From: Myxococcales bacterium
GTDB lineage: Bacteria > Myxococcota > Myxococcia > Myxococcales > JAJYLH01
Length of the DNA stretch: 64,000 nt
NCBI GenBank assembly: GCA_021787845.1
Contig: JAJYLH010000022.1
Coordinates: 1-64,000 of the forward strand
Direction: 5' to 3'
The translations under genes were made by a program, and so were the position numbers. The notes under the pieces are model-generated. The model saw only the letters and a program-made list of their open reading frames with translations, was not told the DNA's origin and did no database searches. Below are positions 37,256 to 45,524 of this stretch, piece by piece (position 1 is the first letter of the stretch; every line of letters begins with the position of its first letter).

Positions 37256-38014
37256 ATGATCCGTGCGGAACGGACGAACGGCGGGGCCGTGCTGCACCTT
37301 TGGCTCGCGGCGCCGAAGGCGAACGTGCTCGACCAGAAGGCGCTCTCGGGCATCGAGGGCGCGCTGGAGAAAGAGGGGGCGGCACCGGAGCTGAAGGCCA
37401 TCGTCTTCGAGGGCGAAGGCGCGAACTTCTCCTTCGGGGCGAGCGTCGCCGAGCACACGAAGGAGCGCGCGCCGGCGATGTTGGCGCAGTTCCACGGGGT
37501 CTTCCGGCAGCTCGCGGAGGCGGCGGTGCCGACCTGCGCCATCGTGCGCGGCCAGTGTCTGGGCGGCGGCCTCGAGCTCGCGAGCTGGTGCACGTGGATC
37601 GTCGCGTCGCCGGACGCCAAGTTCGGCCAGCCGGAGGTGAAGCTCTCGGTGTTTCCGCCGATGGGCTCGATTCTCCTGCCGTGGCGGGTCGGAGGGCGCG
37701 CGGCGCTCGACCTGTGCGTCTCCGGGCGCTCCATCGACGCGGCGACGGCGCTTCAGTGGGGGCTCGTCTCCGCCGTCGCGGACGACCCGAGCGCTTGGTG
37801 GGAAAAGTTCTTTGCCGAGAATATCGAGGGCGCGAGCGCGGTGGGCTTGCGTTTCTCGGAGCGGGGGGCCCGGGCGCGCCTGGCGCGGATGCTGGACGAC
37901 GAGCTGCCCGAGCTGGAGCGGATCTACCTGGCCGAGCTGATGGAAACGCACGACGCGAACGAGGGCATCGCGGCCTTCCTCGAGCGGCGGCCGCCGCGCT
38001 TCACGCACCGGTGA
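37256..38014 (+). CDS. dch: Cyclohexa-1,5-diene-1-carbonyl-CoA hydratase
   Basis: Crotonase-family hydratase of 252 residues acting on the product of benzoyl-CoA reductase to give 6-hydroxycyclohex-1-ene-1-carbonyl-CoA. Oxyanion-hole stretches EGANFSFGASVAEH and GQCLGGGLELASWC, then FGQPEVKLSVFPP, match Dch enzymes. It starts 18 bases after the GNAT gene and ends seven bases before bcrC. Confidence 0.93.
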   Translation: MIRAERTNGGAVLHLWLAAPKANVLDQKALSGIEGALEKEGAAPELKAIVFEGEGANFSFGASVAEHTKERAPAMLAQFHGVFRQLAEAAVPTCAIVRGQCLGGGLELASWCTWIVASPDAKFGQPEVKLSVFPPMGSILLPWRVGGRAALDLCVSGRSIDAATALQWGLVSAVADDPSAWWEKFFAENIEGASAVGLRFSERGARARLARMLDDELPELERIYLAELMETHDANEGIAAFLERRPPRFTHR

Positions 38015-38021
38015 ACAGACG

Positions 38022-39182
38022 ATGAGCCTCCAGACCCTGGTCGAGAGAGCGGAAGCGCTCTACCACGACATCGACCTGCGCTTCGTCGCGCAATGGAAGC
38101 AGGAGCACGACGGCAAGGCGGTAGGGCACTTGCCCATCTACGTGCCGCGGGAGCTCATCGACGCGGCCGGGATGCTGCCGGTCGCCCTTCACGGCGCGGG
38201 CGATCAGGTCGAAATCATCCGCGGCGACGCCTATTTCCAGTCGTACATCTGCCAGATTCCGCGCAGCGTCATCGAGCTGGCGCTCTCCGGGCGGCTCGCC
38301 GCGCTGGACGGCTTTCTCTTCCCCTCGACCTGCGACGTCATCCGCAACCTCTCCGGCATGTGGAAGGTGCTCTTCCCCGACCGGTACGTGCGCTACCTGG
38401 ACGTGCCGCAGAATTTTTCGGTCGAGGTCGGCGGAAAGTTTTGGACCGAGGAGCTGCGCGAGATCGCGGCGGACTTGGAACGCCTCGGCGGGCGCAAGAT
38501 CACCGACAGCGCTCTCGCTGAGTCGATCGCCAAGTTCAACGACAACCGCCGGGCCCTCGGCGAGCTCTTCGAGCTGCGGCGCGGCGAGCCGTGGCGGGCG
38601 CCGGCGCGCGAGGCGTACCTCATCATCCGCGCCGGCGACGTGATGCCGGTCGAGGAGCACACCGCGTTCGTGCGCGCGTACGTCCAAGCGGCGCGCGAGG
38701 CGGACCGCGTCAAGCGCGACCACACCCGGGTCGCGGTCACCGGCGCCTTCTGCGAGCAGCCGCCGCTCGAGCTGATCGAGACCCTCGAACGCGCCGGCTG
38801 CTACGTGGTGTGGGACGACTTCACGCTGGGCGCGCGTTTCATCGAGGGCGACATCGAGGTGCAGGGCGACCCGCTGGACGCCATCGCGCGCGCCTTCCTC
38901 TCGCGCTCCGCCCCCAATGCCTGCGTCTTCCAGCCGCAAGGGCCCCGCGGAGGTTGGCTGGTCGAGACGGTGCGCAGGACCGCTGCCGAGGGGGTCGTCT
39001 TCGCGGCGCCGAGCTTCTGCGATCCCGCCCTCCTGGAGCAGCCGATGCTCGAGGCCGCCCTCGACAAAGAGGGCGTCCCGCACACCGCGTTCAAGTACGC
39101 CGAGAACCTGGGGCAGTTCCAGGTCATCCGCGAGCAGGCGGGCACCTTCAGCGATTCCTTAAGGCTCTGGAGCGAAGCATGA
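38022..39182 (+). CDS. bcrC: Benzoyl-CoA reductase subunit C (gamma)
   Basis: A 386-residue subunit of class I, ATP-dependent benzoyl-CoA reductase, in the 2-hydroxyacyl-CoA dehydratase subunit D superfamily. With BcrB it binds benzoyl-CoA and a 4Fe-4S cluster. PIYVPRELIDAAGMLPV, FPSTCDVIRNLSGMWK and FCEQPPLELIETLE carry conserved cysteines. Its stop overlaps the bcrB start (ATG at 39179). Confidence 0.94.
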   Translation: MSLQTLVERAEALYHDIDLRFVAQWKQEHDGKAVGHLPIYVPRELIDAAGMLPVALHGAGDQVEIIRGDAYFQSYICQIPRSVIELALSGRLAALDGFLFPSTCDVIRNLSGMWKVLFPDRYVRYLDVPQNFSVEVGGKFWTEELREIAADLERLGGRKITDSALAESIAKFNDNRRALGELFELRRGEPWRAPAREAYLIIRAGDVMPVEEHTAFVRAYVQAAREADRVKRDHTRVAVTGAFCEQPPLELIETLERAGCYVVWDDFTLGARFIEGDIEVQGDPLDAIARAFLSRSAPNACVFQPQGPRGGWLVETVRRTAAEGVVFAAPSFCDPALLEQPMLEAALDKEGVPHTAFKYAENLGQFQVIREQAGTFSDSLRLWSEA

Positions 39183-40465
39183 GCGGGAAAGCGGTCAAAG
39201 AACAGAGCATGGTGAAGCAGAAGGAGCTGATCCAGGACCACTACCACGAGCTTTCGCGCGCCCCGGAAACCGGCCGGAAGGTGATCTACACGTTCGTTCC
39301 GGGGAACCTGACCGAGCTGTTCCGTGCGTTCGACCTATTGCCGGTCTACCCGGAAATCAACGCGCTCCAGTCGGCGATGCGCCAGAAGAGCACCCTCTTC
39401 ATCAACGAAGCGGAGCGCGCGGGCCACGCCGAGGACGTCTGCACTTATGTCAAGACCGACATCGGGATGCTCCGCCGCGGCAACGTCGGGCCGTCGGGCG
39501 AGAAGCTGCCGCCGCCGGACCTGCTGGTGCTCTCGTACACCGGCTGTTTCACCTTCATGAAGTGGTTCGAGCTCTTGCGCCAGGAGTACGACTGCCCGGT
39601 GGTGATGCTCCACACGCCCTATCAGGGCGACGGGAAAATCACTCCCAGCATGGTGCGCTACATGGTTGAGCAGATGCGCACCGAGGTGATTCCCGCGCTG
39701 GAGAAGGTGAGCGGGATCAAGTACGACGAGGACCGGCTGAAGGAAGCGATGGCGCTCTCGGAGAGCGCGGAAACCGACCTGGTGGCGGTGCTCGAGTCGG
39801 CCAAGCACCGGCCTTCTCCTATCGATGGTTATTTTGGCGGAGTATATTATATCGGGCCTATTTTCAACGCCTTTCGCGGCACGCCGGAGGCCGCCGAGTA
39901 CTACCGGATGCTGCGCGGCGAGGTGGAAGAGCGGATGGCCCAGGGCCTGGGGCCGGTCACGCCGGACGGGCTGCTGGCGAACGAGAAATTCCGGCTGGTG
40001 GTCGAGGGCCCGCCCAACTGGACCAGCTTCCGCGAGTTCTGGAAGATGTTCCACGAGGAAGGCGCGGTCGTCGTCGCCAGCACCTACACCAAGGTCGGCG
40101 GTCTCTACGACACCGGCTTCCGCCACGACAAAGAGCATCCGCTGGAGTCGCTCGCCCACTACTGCATGGGCTGCTACACGAACAACAACCTGCCCCAACG
40201 CATCGACCTCTTGGAGCGCTACGCGAGGGACTACAGCGCTGACGGTCTGCTCGTCAATTCCGTGAAGAGCTGCAACAGCTTCTCCGCGGGGCAGCTCTTG
40301 ATGCTGCGCGAGTTCGAGAAGCGCACGGGCCTACCGGGCGGGTTCATCGAGACCGACCTGGTCGACGCCCGCTACTTCTCCGCGGCCAACGTGAAGAACC
40401 GCATCGAGAGCTACCTCCAGATGATCACGCAGAAGCGCGCCCCCTCGGCGAGAGCGGAGGCCTAG
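39179..40465 (+). CDS. bcrB: Benzoyl-CoA reductase subunit B (beta)
   Basis: A 428-residue catalytic-half subunit, homologue of 2-hydroxyacyl-CoA dehydratase components. Cluster-ligand and substrate regions include FVPGNLTELFRAFDLLPVYPE, VLSYTGCFTFMKWFELL, HYCMGCYTNNNLPQRI and VNSVKSCNSFSAGQ. A stretch at 39816-39863 (residues about 213-229, PIDGYFGGVYYIGPIF) uses codons much richer in A and T than the rest of the gene, although the protein looks continuous and conserved. Confidence 0.95.
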   Translation: MSGKAVKEQSMVKQKELIQDHYHELSRAPETGRKVIYTFVPGNLTELFRAFDLLPVYPEINALQSAMRQKSTLFINEAERAGHAEDVCTYVKTDIGMLRRGNVGPSGEKLPPPDLLVLSYTGCFTFMKWFELLRQEYDCPVVMLHTPYQGDGKITPSMVRYMVEQMRTEVIPALEKVSGIKYDEDRLKEAMALSESAETDLVAVLESAKHRPSPIDGYFGGVYYIGPIFNAFRGTPEAAEYYRMLRGEVEERMAQGLGPVTPDGLLANEKFRLVVEGPPNWTSFREFWKMFHEEGAVVVASTYTKVGGLYDTGFRHDKEHPLESLAHYCMGCYTNNNLPQRIDLLERYARDYSADGLLVNSVKSCNSFSAGQLLMLREFEKRTGLPGGFIETDLVDARYFSAANVKNRIESYLQMITQKRAPSARAEA

Positions 40466-40470
40466 AAGCC

Positions 40471-41793
40471 GTGAAGGCATTCGTCGGAATCGATCTCGGC
40501 TCGACCACCACGAAAGCGGTCTTCCTGGACGAGAGCGGTCAAGTCCTGGGGCGGGGTATCACCAACAGCCGTTCGAGCTACGACCTCGCCGCGAAGATCG
40601 CTCGGGACGAGGCCCGGGTCAGCGCCCGCTTCGCCCTCCTCGAGCGGTCGCTCAAGGCGGACGAGGGCCTTGCCGCCGAGGCGGAGCGCTTGCGCTCGGA
40701 GCTGATCGCGCACTTCCACCGCCACCAGCAGCTTGTGCAGCTCGGCCGCTTGCGCGAAATCGCCTTCGTCGAGGCCCACGCGCCACGGGTCGCGGCCATC
40801 GCCGAGCCGCTCCGGGAGAGGCTCGCGGTCATTCTCGACGCGATGGAAGCCGAGGAGAAGCGCCCCCGCTTGGGGATCCTGGCGAAGCAGACCTCGGAGT
40901 TCTTCCGCGACCGCGCCGCGAGCGCCTTCAGCCGCCTGGCGGAGGAGCGCGCCGACTCGACGGTGAAGTTCGGCGACCTGATGGGCATCTTCGACAAGGC
41001 GATTCTCCAGGTCGAGAACACCTCGTTCGAGCTGAAGTTCGACGACAGCCTCCGGGAAGCGGCAGCGGAGCTGGTCCCCGCGATGGGCGCCGAGCAGGGG
41101 CAGCGGCTCATCCGCGTCGTCGAGACCTCGCTGGACATCGACCTGGACGAGGTGCGGACCATCGGCACCGGCTACGGCCGGCAACGGCTCCCCTTCGCCA
41201 AGGAGGACATCCGCTCGGAAATCCTCTGCCACGGCCTGGGCGCGCACGCGCAGTTCCCGGGGACGCGGACGGTCCTCGACATCGGCGGCCAGGACACCAA
41301 GGCGATTCAGGTCGACGAGAACGGCATCGTCACGAGCTTCCAGATGAACGACCGTTGCGCGGCCGGCTGCGGGCGCTACTTGGGCTACATCGCCGACGAG
41401 ATGAGCCTGGGCGTGCACGAGCTCGGGCCCATCGCCCAGCAGTCGACCCGCCACGTCCACATCGCCTCGACCTGCACCGTCTTCGCCGGCGCCGAGCTGC
41501 GCGACCGGCTGACCGCGGGGCAGCGGCGCGAGGACATCCTCGCCGGCCTCCACCGCGCGGTCATCCTCCGAGCGGTAGCGCTCCTGGCCCGCTCCGGCGG
41601 TGTCGAGGAGCAGTTCACCTTCACCGGCGGGGTGGCGAACAACCCGGCGGCGGTCGACGCGCTCCAGGAGCTGGTCCACGAGAACTACGGCGCGCGGACG
41701 CTGAACATCTCACCCGGGTCGATCTACACCGGCGCGCTGGGCGCGGCGCTCTTCGCGCTGCGCGCGGGGGAAGAACGATGGGAGGCGGCCTGA
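40471..41793 (+). CDS. bcrA: Benzoyl-CoA reductase subunit A (alpha, activase type)
   Basis: A 440-residue ATPase subunit of the acetate/sugar-kinase fold. With BcrD it binds the bridging 4Fe-4S cluster and couples ATP hydrolysis to low-potential electron transfer. Phosphate-binding GIDLGSTTTKAVF, cluster cysteines in NDRCAAGCGRYLG and ASTCTVFAGAEL, and FTGGVANNPAAVDAL are present. The stop shares a base with the bcrD start (TGATG). Confidence 0.95.
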   Translation: MKAFVGIDLGSTTTKAVFLDESGQVLGRGITNSRSSYDLAAKIARDEARVSARFALLERSLKADEGLAAEAERLRSELIAHFHRHQQLVQLGRLREIAFVEAHAPRVAAIAEPLRERLAVILDAMEAEEKRPRLGILAKQTSEFFRDRAASAFSRLAEERADSTVKFGDLMGIFDKAILQVENTSFELKFDDSLREAAAELVPAMGAEQGQRLIRVVETSLDIDLDEVRTIGTGYGRQRLPFAKEDIRSEILCHGLGAHAQFPGTRTVLDIGGQDTKAIQVDENGIVTSFQMNDRCAAGCGRYLGYIADEMSLGVHELGPIAQQSTRHVHIASTCTVFAGAELRDRLTAGQRREDILAGLHRAVILRAVALLARSGGVEEQFTFTGGVANNPAAVDALQELVHENYGARTLNISPGSIYTGALGAALFALRAGEERWEAA

Positions 41794-42707
41794 TGACGAC
41801 GCCCCACGCAAGCGGTTCCGGTGGCCGTGAAGGCGAGATGATCGTCACGAGCGGCGTCGACGTCGGCAGCTCGGCGGTGAAGGCGGTGGTGTTGGCGAGC
41901 CCGCCGGGCTCCGGGCGCGCGCGCGCGGGCGCGAAGGTACTAGCACACCATGTCGAGCGCATTCGCCGGCGCGACCAGCGGCAGGTCATCCGGCGCGCCT
42001 TCGAGGATGTCTTGAGCGCTGCCGGTGTGCGTGACGCGGACCTGCGCTACGTCGCCACCACCGGCGAGGGGGAGCTGGTCGACTTTCGCACCGGCCACTT
42101 CTACGGGATGACGGCGCACGCCCGCGGCGCGCTGTTTCTGGATCCCGAGGCGCGCGCGGTTATCGACGCCGGGGCCCTGCATGCCCGGGCGATTCTGATG
42201 GACGAGCAGGCGAAAGTGCTCTCCTACCGGATGACCAGCCAGTGCGCCTCGGGGTCGGGACAGTTCCTGGAGAACATCGCCCGCTACCTCGGCGTGACGC
42301 TGGACGAAGTCGGGCCGCTCTCGCTCTCGGCCAACGCGCCGGAGACCGTCTCCTCGATCTGCGCGGTGCTGGCGGAGACCGACGTCATCAACATGGTTTC
42401 CCGGGGCATCACGCTGCCCAACATCCTGAAGGGCATCCACGAGTCGATGGCGACCCGGCTAGCGAAGCTGCTCCGACTGATGCGGGTCAAGGACGGGGTG
42501 GTGCTGGTCAGCGGCGGTCTCGCCGAGGACGCGGGCCTCACGGCGGCGCTGAACGAGGCCTTCGTGGCGCTCAAGCTCCGGCAGGTGCAGGTGCGCACCC
42601 ACCCGTTGAGCGTGTACGCGGGCGCGCTCGGCGCCGCGTTGTGGGGCGCGTATCGGTTCGAACGGCTCGATGCGCGAGAGCGGCAAGCGGCGCGCGCGGC
42701 GGTCTGA
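41793..42707 (+). CDS. bcrD: Benzoyl-CoA reductase subunit D (delta, activase type)
   Basis: A 304-residue second ATPase subunit. Nucleotide site GVDVGSSAVKAVVL (preceded by a 20-residue extension), cluster cysteines in TSQCASGSGQFLENIARYLG and SSICAVLAETDVIN, and VSGGLAEDAGLTAAL are conserved. The C-B-A-D order equals that in Thauera aromatica. No ferredoxin or KorAB electron-supply genes follow. Confidence 0.94.
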   Translation: MTTPHASGSGGREGEMIVTSGVDVGSSAVKAVVLASPPGSGRARAGAKVLAHHVERIRRRDQRQVIRRAFEDVLSAAGVRDADLRYVATTGEGELVDFRTGHFYGMTAHARGALFLDPEARAVIDAGALHARAILMDEQAKVLSYRMTSQCASGSGQFLENIARYLGVTLDEVGPLSLSANAPETVSSICAVLAETDVINMVSRGITLPNILKGIHESMATRLAKLLRLMRVKDGVVLVSGGLAEDAGLTAALNEAFVALKLRQVQVRTHPLSVYAGALGAALWGAYRFERLDARERQAARAAV

Positions 42708-42723
42708 TTTCCCGAGGACGGCG

Positions 42724-43161
42724 ATGTTCGTCAACAAAGCGGCGCGGTACGGGCTCTACGCGATGGTCTTGAGCGCCCGGGAGCCGCACCGCCCGGTGAC
42801 CGCGGGCGAAGTCGCGAAGACGTTCCGCGTCTCCGAGAACCACGTCGCCAAAGTGCTCCAGCAGCTCGTCCGCGGGCGCCTCGTGTCCAGCGTGCGCGGC
42901 GTGGGAGGGGGCTACCGCCTCTCGAGACCGGCGTCGGAGATCACGATGCTGGACGTGATCGAGTGCGTCGAAGGACCTCTGACCGAAAGCTGCAAGGACT
43001 GCGAGCTGCGCCACGGCGGCGGCGAGACCTGCTCCCCGCACCCGGCTGCTTGCGCCATCCATCGGGTCTTCGCCGAGCTGAACGAGACCGCCTACTACAC
43101 CCTGCGCTCGATCACCGTCGCGACGCTCGCGCGGTCGCAGCTCGTTCCGCTCGTAGTCTGA
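42724..43161 (+). CDS. Rrf2-family regulator, BadM-like by context
   Basis: A 145-residue winged-helix regulator. The DNA-binding part is KAARYGLYAMVLSARE, TAGEVAKTFRVSENHVAKVLQQLVRG and GVGGGYRLSRPASEITMLDVIE. Four cysteines (ESCKDCELRHGGGETC, AACAIH) lie in the region that binds Fe-S clusters in IscR and NsrR, so redox or iron sensing is possible. BadM of Rhodopseudomonas palustris is an Rrf2 repressor of benzoyl-CoA reductase genes. This gene lies 16 bases after bcrD and is the likely regulator of the 34505-34528 palindrome. Confidence 0.85.
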   Translation: MFVNKAARYGLYAMVLSAREPHRPVTAGEVAKTFRVSENHVAKVLQQLVRGRLVSSVRGVGGGYRLSRPASEITMLDVIECVEGPLTESCKDCELRHGGGETCSPHPAACAIHRVFAELNETAYYTLRSITVATLARSQLVPLVV

Positions 43162-43255
43162 GCCGGTAGATCGATTGCCCTCCACGCCGATTCCGCCGCC
43201 CGTGTTCCCTCGTCGAGAGCCGCTCTGCGCACCGTGACCGCGTGGCGGCCCTCGC

Positions 43256-43591
43256 GTGGTCGGACATCGTTCGGCCGAGGCGATTGGTCAGAAGCGCTCG
43301 TCGGATGATTCCGCGAGAAACGGCGAGGACTTCGTGCTCGGCGACCGCCTCGGTGACCGTTTGCGGTGGGCACGAGATCTGCGTCGTCGGATCGCGCAAG
43401 GCGAGGCGCCGACGGTATCGGAGCTTGCGGCCTGTGCCCGGGCGATCCGCGACGGCGATCAGCTCGCCACCCTCTGCGACCGGGCGGCGAATCCCGGCCG
43501 GCACCAGGTCCGGAGTTTCCTGGAGCTCGTGGCGTTGCTGGATGGGCGCGGCCGGGAGAGCCGGAGACAACTCCCGGCAACCGGCGACTGA
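43256..43591 (+). CDS. Hypothetical protein at left end of provirus
   Basis: A 111-residue charged protein (LGDRLRWARDLRRRIAQGEAP, ARAIRDGDQLATLCDRAANPGRH) with the normal high third-position GC of coding DNA. No family is recognised. The frame overlaps a longer unsupported frame on the same strand. It precedes the structural block by 44 bases. Confidence 0.5.
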   Translation: MVGHRSAEAIGQKRSSDDSARNGEDFVLGDRLGDRLRWARDLRRRIAQGEAPTVSELAACARAIRDGDQLATLCDRAANPGRHQVRSFLELVALLDGRGRESRRQLPATGD

Positions 43592-43635
43592 CAGTCATTG
43601 CGCGCGAGTTTCAGCGGGCGGACGATCCGCGTCGC

Positions 43636-44325
43636 ATGGTCGCGAGTCGGTCTCAGAAACCTGCCGAGAACCCGCCGGAAACTCCCCCGGAAACTGCACC
43701 GCGAGCTTTACCGGCTCCGCCCCAAAACGCGGGTGGACGGCCGCGCGGCGCGCGTAATCGACAGACGATAGAACGCGAGAACAAACGCCTCCGGGACCGG
43801 GTGAAGGAGCTCGAGCTCGCGCGTCCGTTCGCGTCGGCGCCGTCCGACCAGGTCAAGGCTGAGGCGCCGGAGTCGTCGACGCCGACGACGGCGACGCCGG
43901 CGACGCCGGCGCCCGGGGCAGCGGCACCGAAGCTGGGGAAGGACGGCGCAAAGGCTCTCCTCGAAATGCTCTTCGGCACCGCCGACGCAATGCTTCCAGT
44001 CGTCGCGCTCAGGATGGTCGAGCGGAAGGTCGGCGCCGAACGGGCGAGAGTACTCGCGCAAGAGGTGCAGGTCGTCGCCCGCCTCGAGCCGGGTGAGCGC
44101 GCCGAGCTCGAGCCGCTCCTGGTCGACCGCCTGGCCGAGCTCGACCTCGACCCTGAATTCCTCTTGTACTTCGCCTGCGGGAAGATCCTGGTCCGCATGG
44201 GAAGCGGACTCGTCGCGGTGATAGAGACCGGCAAGGCGCCGGCGGCTGGCAGCACCTCTATCGAGAGGATGGTGTCGCAGGCCTCCGGGCCCGCGACGGA
44301 AGGCAAGGCAGGAGCGGCGCCGTGA
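43636..44325 (+). CDS. Provirus protein, low-complexity and coiled-coil region
   Basis: A 229-residue protein. A Pro-rich N-terminus is followed by a basic segment and short coiled coil (RNRQTIERENKRLRDRVKEL, about 39-58), an Ala/Thr/Pro linker and a helical C-terminal domain with a hydrophobic stretch (PEFLLYFACGKILVRMGSGLVAVI). Its position before the ATPase suggests a structural or assembly role, but none is recognised. The stop overlaps the next start (GTGA). Confidence 0.6.
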   Translation: MVASRSQKPAENPPETPPETAPRALPAPPQNAGGRPRGARNRQTIERENKRLRDRVKELELARPFASAPSDQVKAEAPESSTPTTATPATPAPGAAAPKLGKDGAKALLEMLFGTADAMLPVVALRMVERKVGAERARVLAQEVQVVARLEPGERAELEPLLVDRLAELDLDPEFLLYFACGKILVRMGSGLVAVIETGKAPAAGSTSIERMVSQASGPATEGKAGAAP

Positions 44326-44498
44326 AGCGACTGCGCTGTCGCCTATTCGGTCACCGGTCGACGCCCGTGGTGCAGCGCGTACCGATTCAGGTCCGCGGGC
44401 AGCGCAAGTCGAAGCTCCTCGCGGTGATCGTCGACTGGCGCTGCGCGAGGTGCCGGGCAACGACCGACGCCGGCGTCGTCTTCGAGGAGCGAGATTGA
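44322..44498 (+). CDS. 58-aa basic protein with Cys pair
   Basis: A 58-residue basic protein starting at a GTG in a GTGA overlap. It has MKRLRCRLFGHRSTPV at the N-terminus and a WRCARC motif (CxxC) near residue 41, so a small zinc-ribbon-like fold is likely. Its stop overlaps the TTG start of the ATPase gene (TTGA). Tight coupling on both sides supports it as a real gene. Confidence 0.55.
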   Translation: MKRLRCRLFGHRSTPVVQRVPIQVRGQRKSKLLAVIVDWRCARCRATTDAGVVFEERD

Positions 44499-45073
44499 AC
44501 CGGCGCGACCGGAAGGTAGTGATCGCCATCGGCGCTCCGAAATCCGGCAAGACGACCGTCGCGCGATCGCTTCTCAGGGACCTCGAGGCAGAGCAGGGCG
44601 ACGAACGCGCGATCGCGGTGGTCGACCCGGGAAGGCAGTTCCGAGGTGGATTCGTCCCGGCGGGCGGAGACATCGGTGGCTGGCTCGAGGAGGTGATGCC
44701 TCCGTCGGCGTCGGCGCCGGCGGCGGTTCGAGCGATCCTCTTCGACGACGGCGACAGCTACCTCCGGCCGAGTCCGCCGAATGGGAGCGCCGAACGCGAC
44801 CTCTACCTTCGCCATCGGTGGTGGCGCACCGACCTCATCGTGACCGCGCGTCGCCCGCAGAATCTGTCGCCGTTGATCTGGTCCGCCTGTTCGGTGCTCT
44901 ATCTCTTCCGGACGAACCCGGCGGACAGGAGCGCTCGCGAGCGGCTGGATGAGTTCGCACCTGGCGTCGAGGTGCCGCGTGAGCCGTTCGACTGCGTGGT
45001 GCTTGACCCGTACACCGGCGAGCAGCTGCGCTGCCGGACCAAGCCGAACGGCGGCGTCGAGGTGCTTCGATGA
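44495..45073 (+). CDS. P-loop ATPase, candidate genome-packaging ATPase
   Basis: A 192-residue ATPase. Walker A GAPKSGKTT lies at residues 13-21, Walker B AILFDDGDSYL at about 80-90, then LYLRHRWWRTDLIVTARRPQNLSPLIWSACSVLYLFRT. This pattern of an RH-aromatic segment, a TARRP sensor and a YLFR strand is that of FtsK/HerA-like viral ATPases: P9 packaging ATPases of tailless membrane phages, or Zot of filamentous phages. No C-terminal membrane helix is seen, which favours the packaging type. The TTG at 44495 overlaps the previous stop. Confidence 0.65.
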   Translation: MNRRDRKVVIAIGAPKSGKTTVARSLLRDLEAEQGDERAIAVVDPGRQFRGGFVPAGGDIGGWLEEVMPPSASAPAAVRAILFDDGDSYLRPSPPNGSAERDLYLRHRWWRTDLIVTARRPQNLSPLIWSACSVLYLFRTNPADRSARERLDEFAPGVEVPREPFDCVVLDPYTGEQLRCRTKPNGGVEVLR

Positions 45074-45291
45074 TCGTCTACGGACTCAAATCGCTGTCGC
45101 GCGTGCTCGGGGGCTGCAGCGATGACAAGATCCGGACGCTCATCAAAAAGGGGCATGCCCCGATATCGTGGATCGGCGCCGGCGTTGGCCGTCGGTACTT
45201 CGCCGACGACGAAGCCCTGACGAAGTGGGCCAAGGGATGCGGCCGAAGAGACATCCCTGGACCGACCGAGGGAACGCCCGACAAGTCCTGA
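45070..45291 (+). CDS. Small DNA-binding-like protein (excisionase type)
   Basis: A 73-residue protein (LKSLSRVLGGCSDDKIRTLIKKGHAP, GVGRRYFADDEALTKWAKG) with the length and recognition-helix-plus-wing layout of MerR/excisionase-like domains that pair with tyrosine integrases. The ATG overlaps the ATPase stop (ATGA). The function is inferred from this pattern only. Confidence 0.55.
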   Translation: MIVYGLKSLSRVLGGCSDDKIRTLIKKGHAPISWIGAGVGRRYFADDEALTKWAKGCGRRDIPGPTEGTPDKS

Positions 45292-45363
45292 CCATCATCG
45301 TCGGCCACCGGCGCGCGGCGCGCGATGCTTCTCACCGCGGCCCAACGAGGCCGGAGGTGGTCC

Positions 45364-45474
45364 ATGGGAGAGAAGCTGAAGCTCGTCCTGTACGGCGCGG
45401 TCGGCGCGCTCATCCTCGTCAAGCTCGGCTGGATCGCGCCCGGCGGGGCCGCCCCTTCGATCCTGAAGAGCTGA
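45364..45474 (+). CDS. 36-aa single-span membrane protein
   Basis: A very short gene: MGEKLKLVLYGAVGALILVK starts a single membrane helix, and the product ends GGAAPSILKS. A GGAGG ribosome site lies six bases before the ATG. Tiny single-helix proteins encoded between the ATPase and capsid genes are usual in membrane-containing tailless phages, which fits the rest of this block. Confidence 0.55.
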   Translation: MGEKLKLVLYGAVGALILVKLGWIAPGGAAPSILKS

Positions 45475-45524
45475 TCGGGACCGCTCTCGTCGAGACGTAC
45501 CGAACCTGAACCCCGAGGGCGATC

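Noticed and set aside
44495-45073. Zot-type assembly ATPase of a filamentous phage
   Set aside because: Zot proteins usually carry a membrane helix and sit near pIII and small coat genes; neither is seen. It is not fully excluded.
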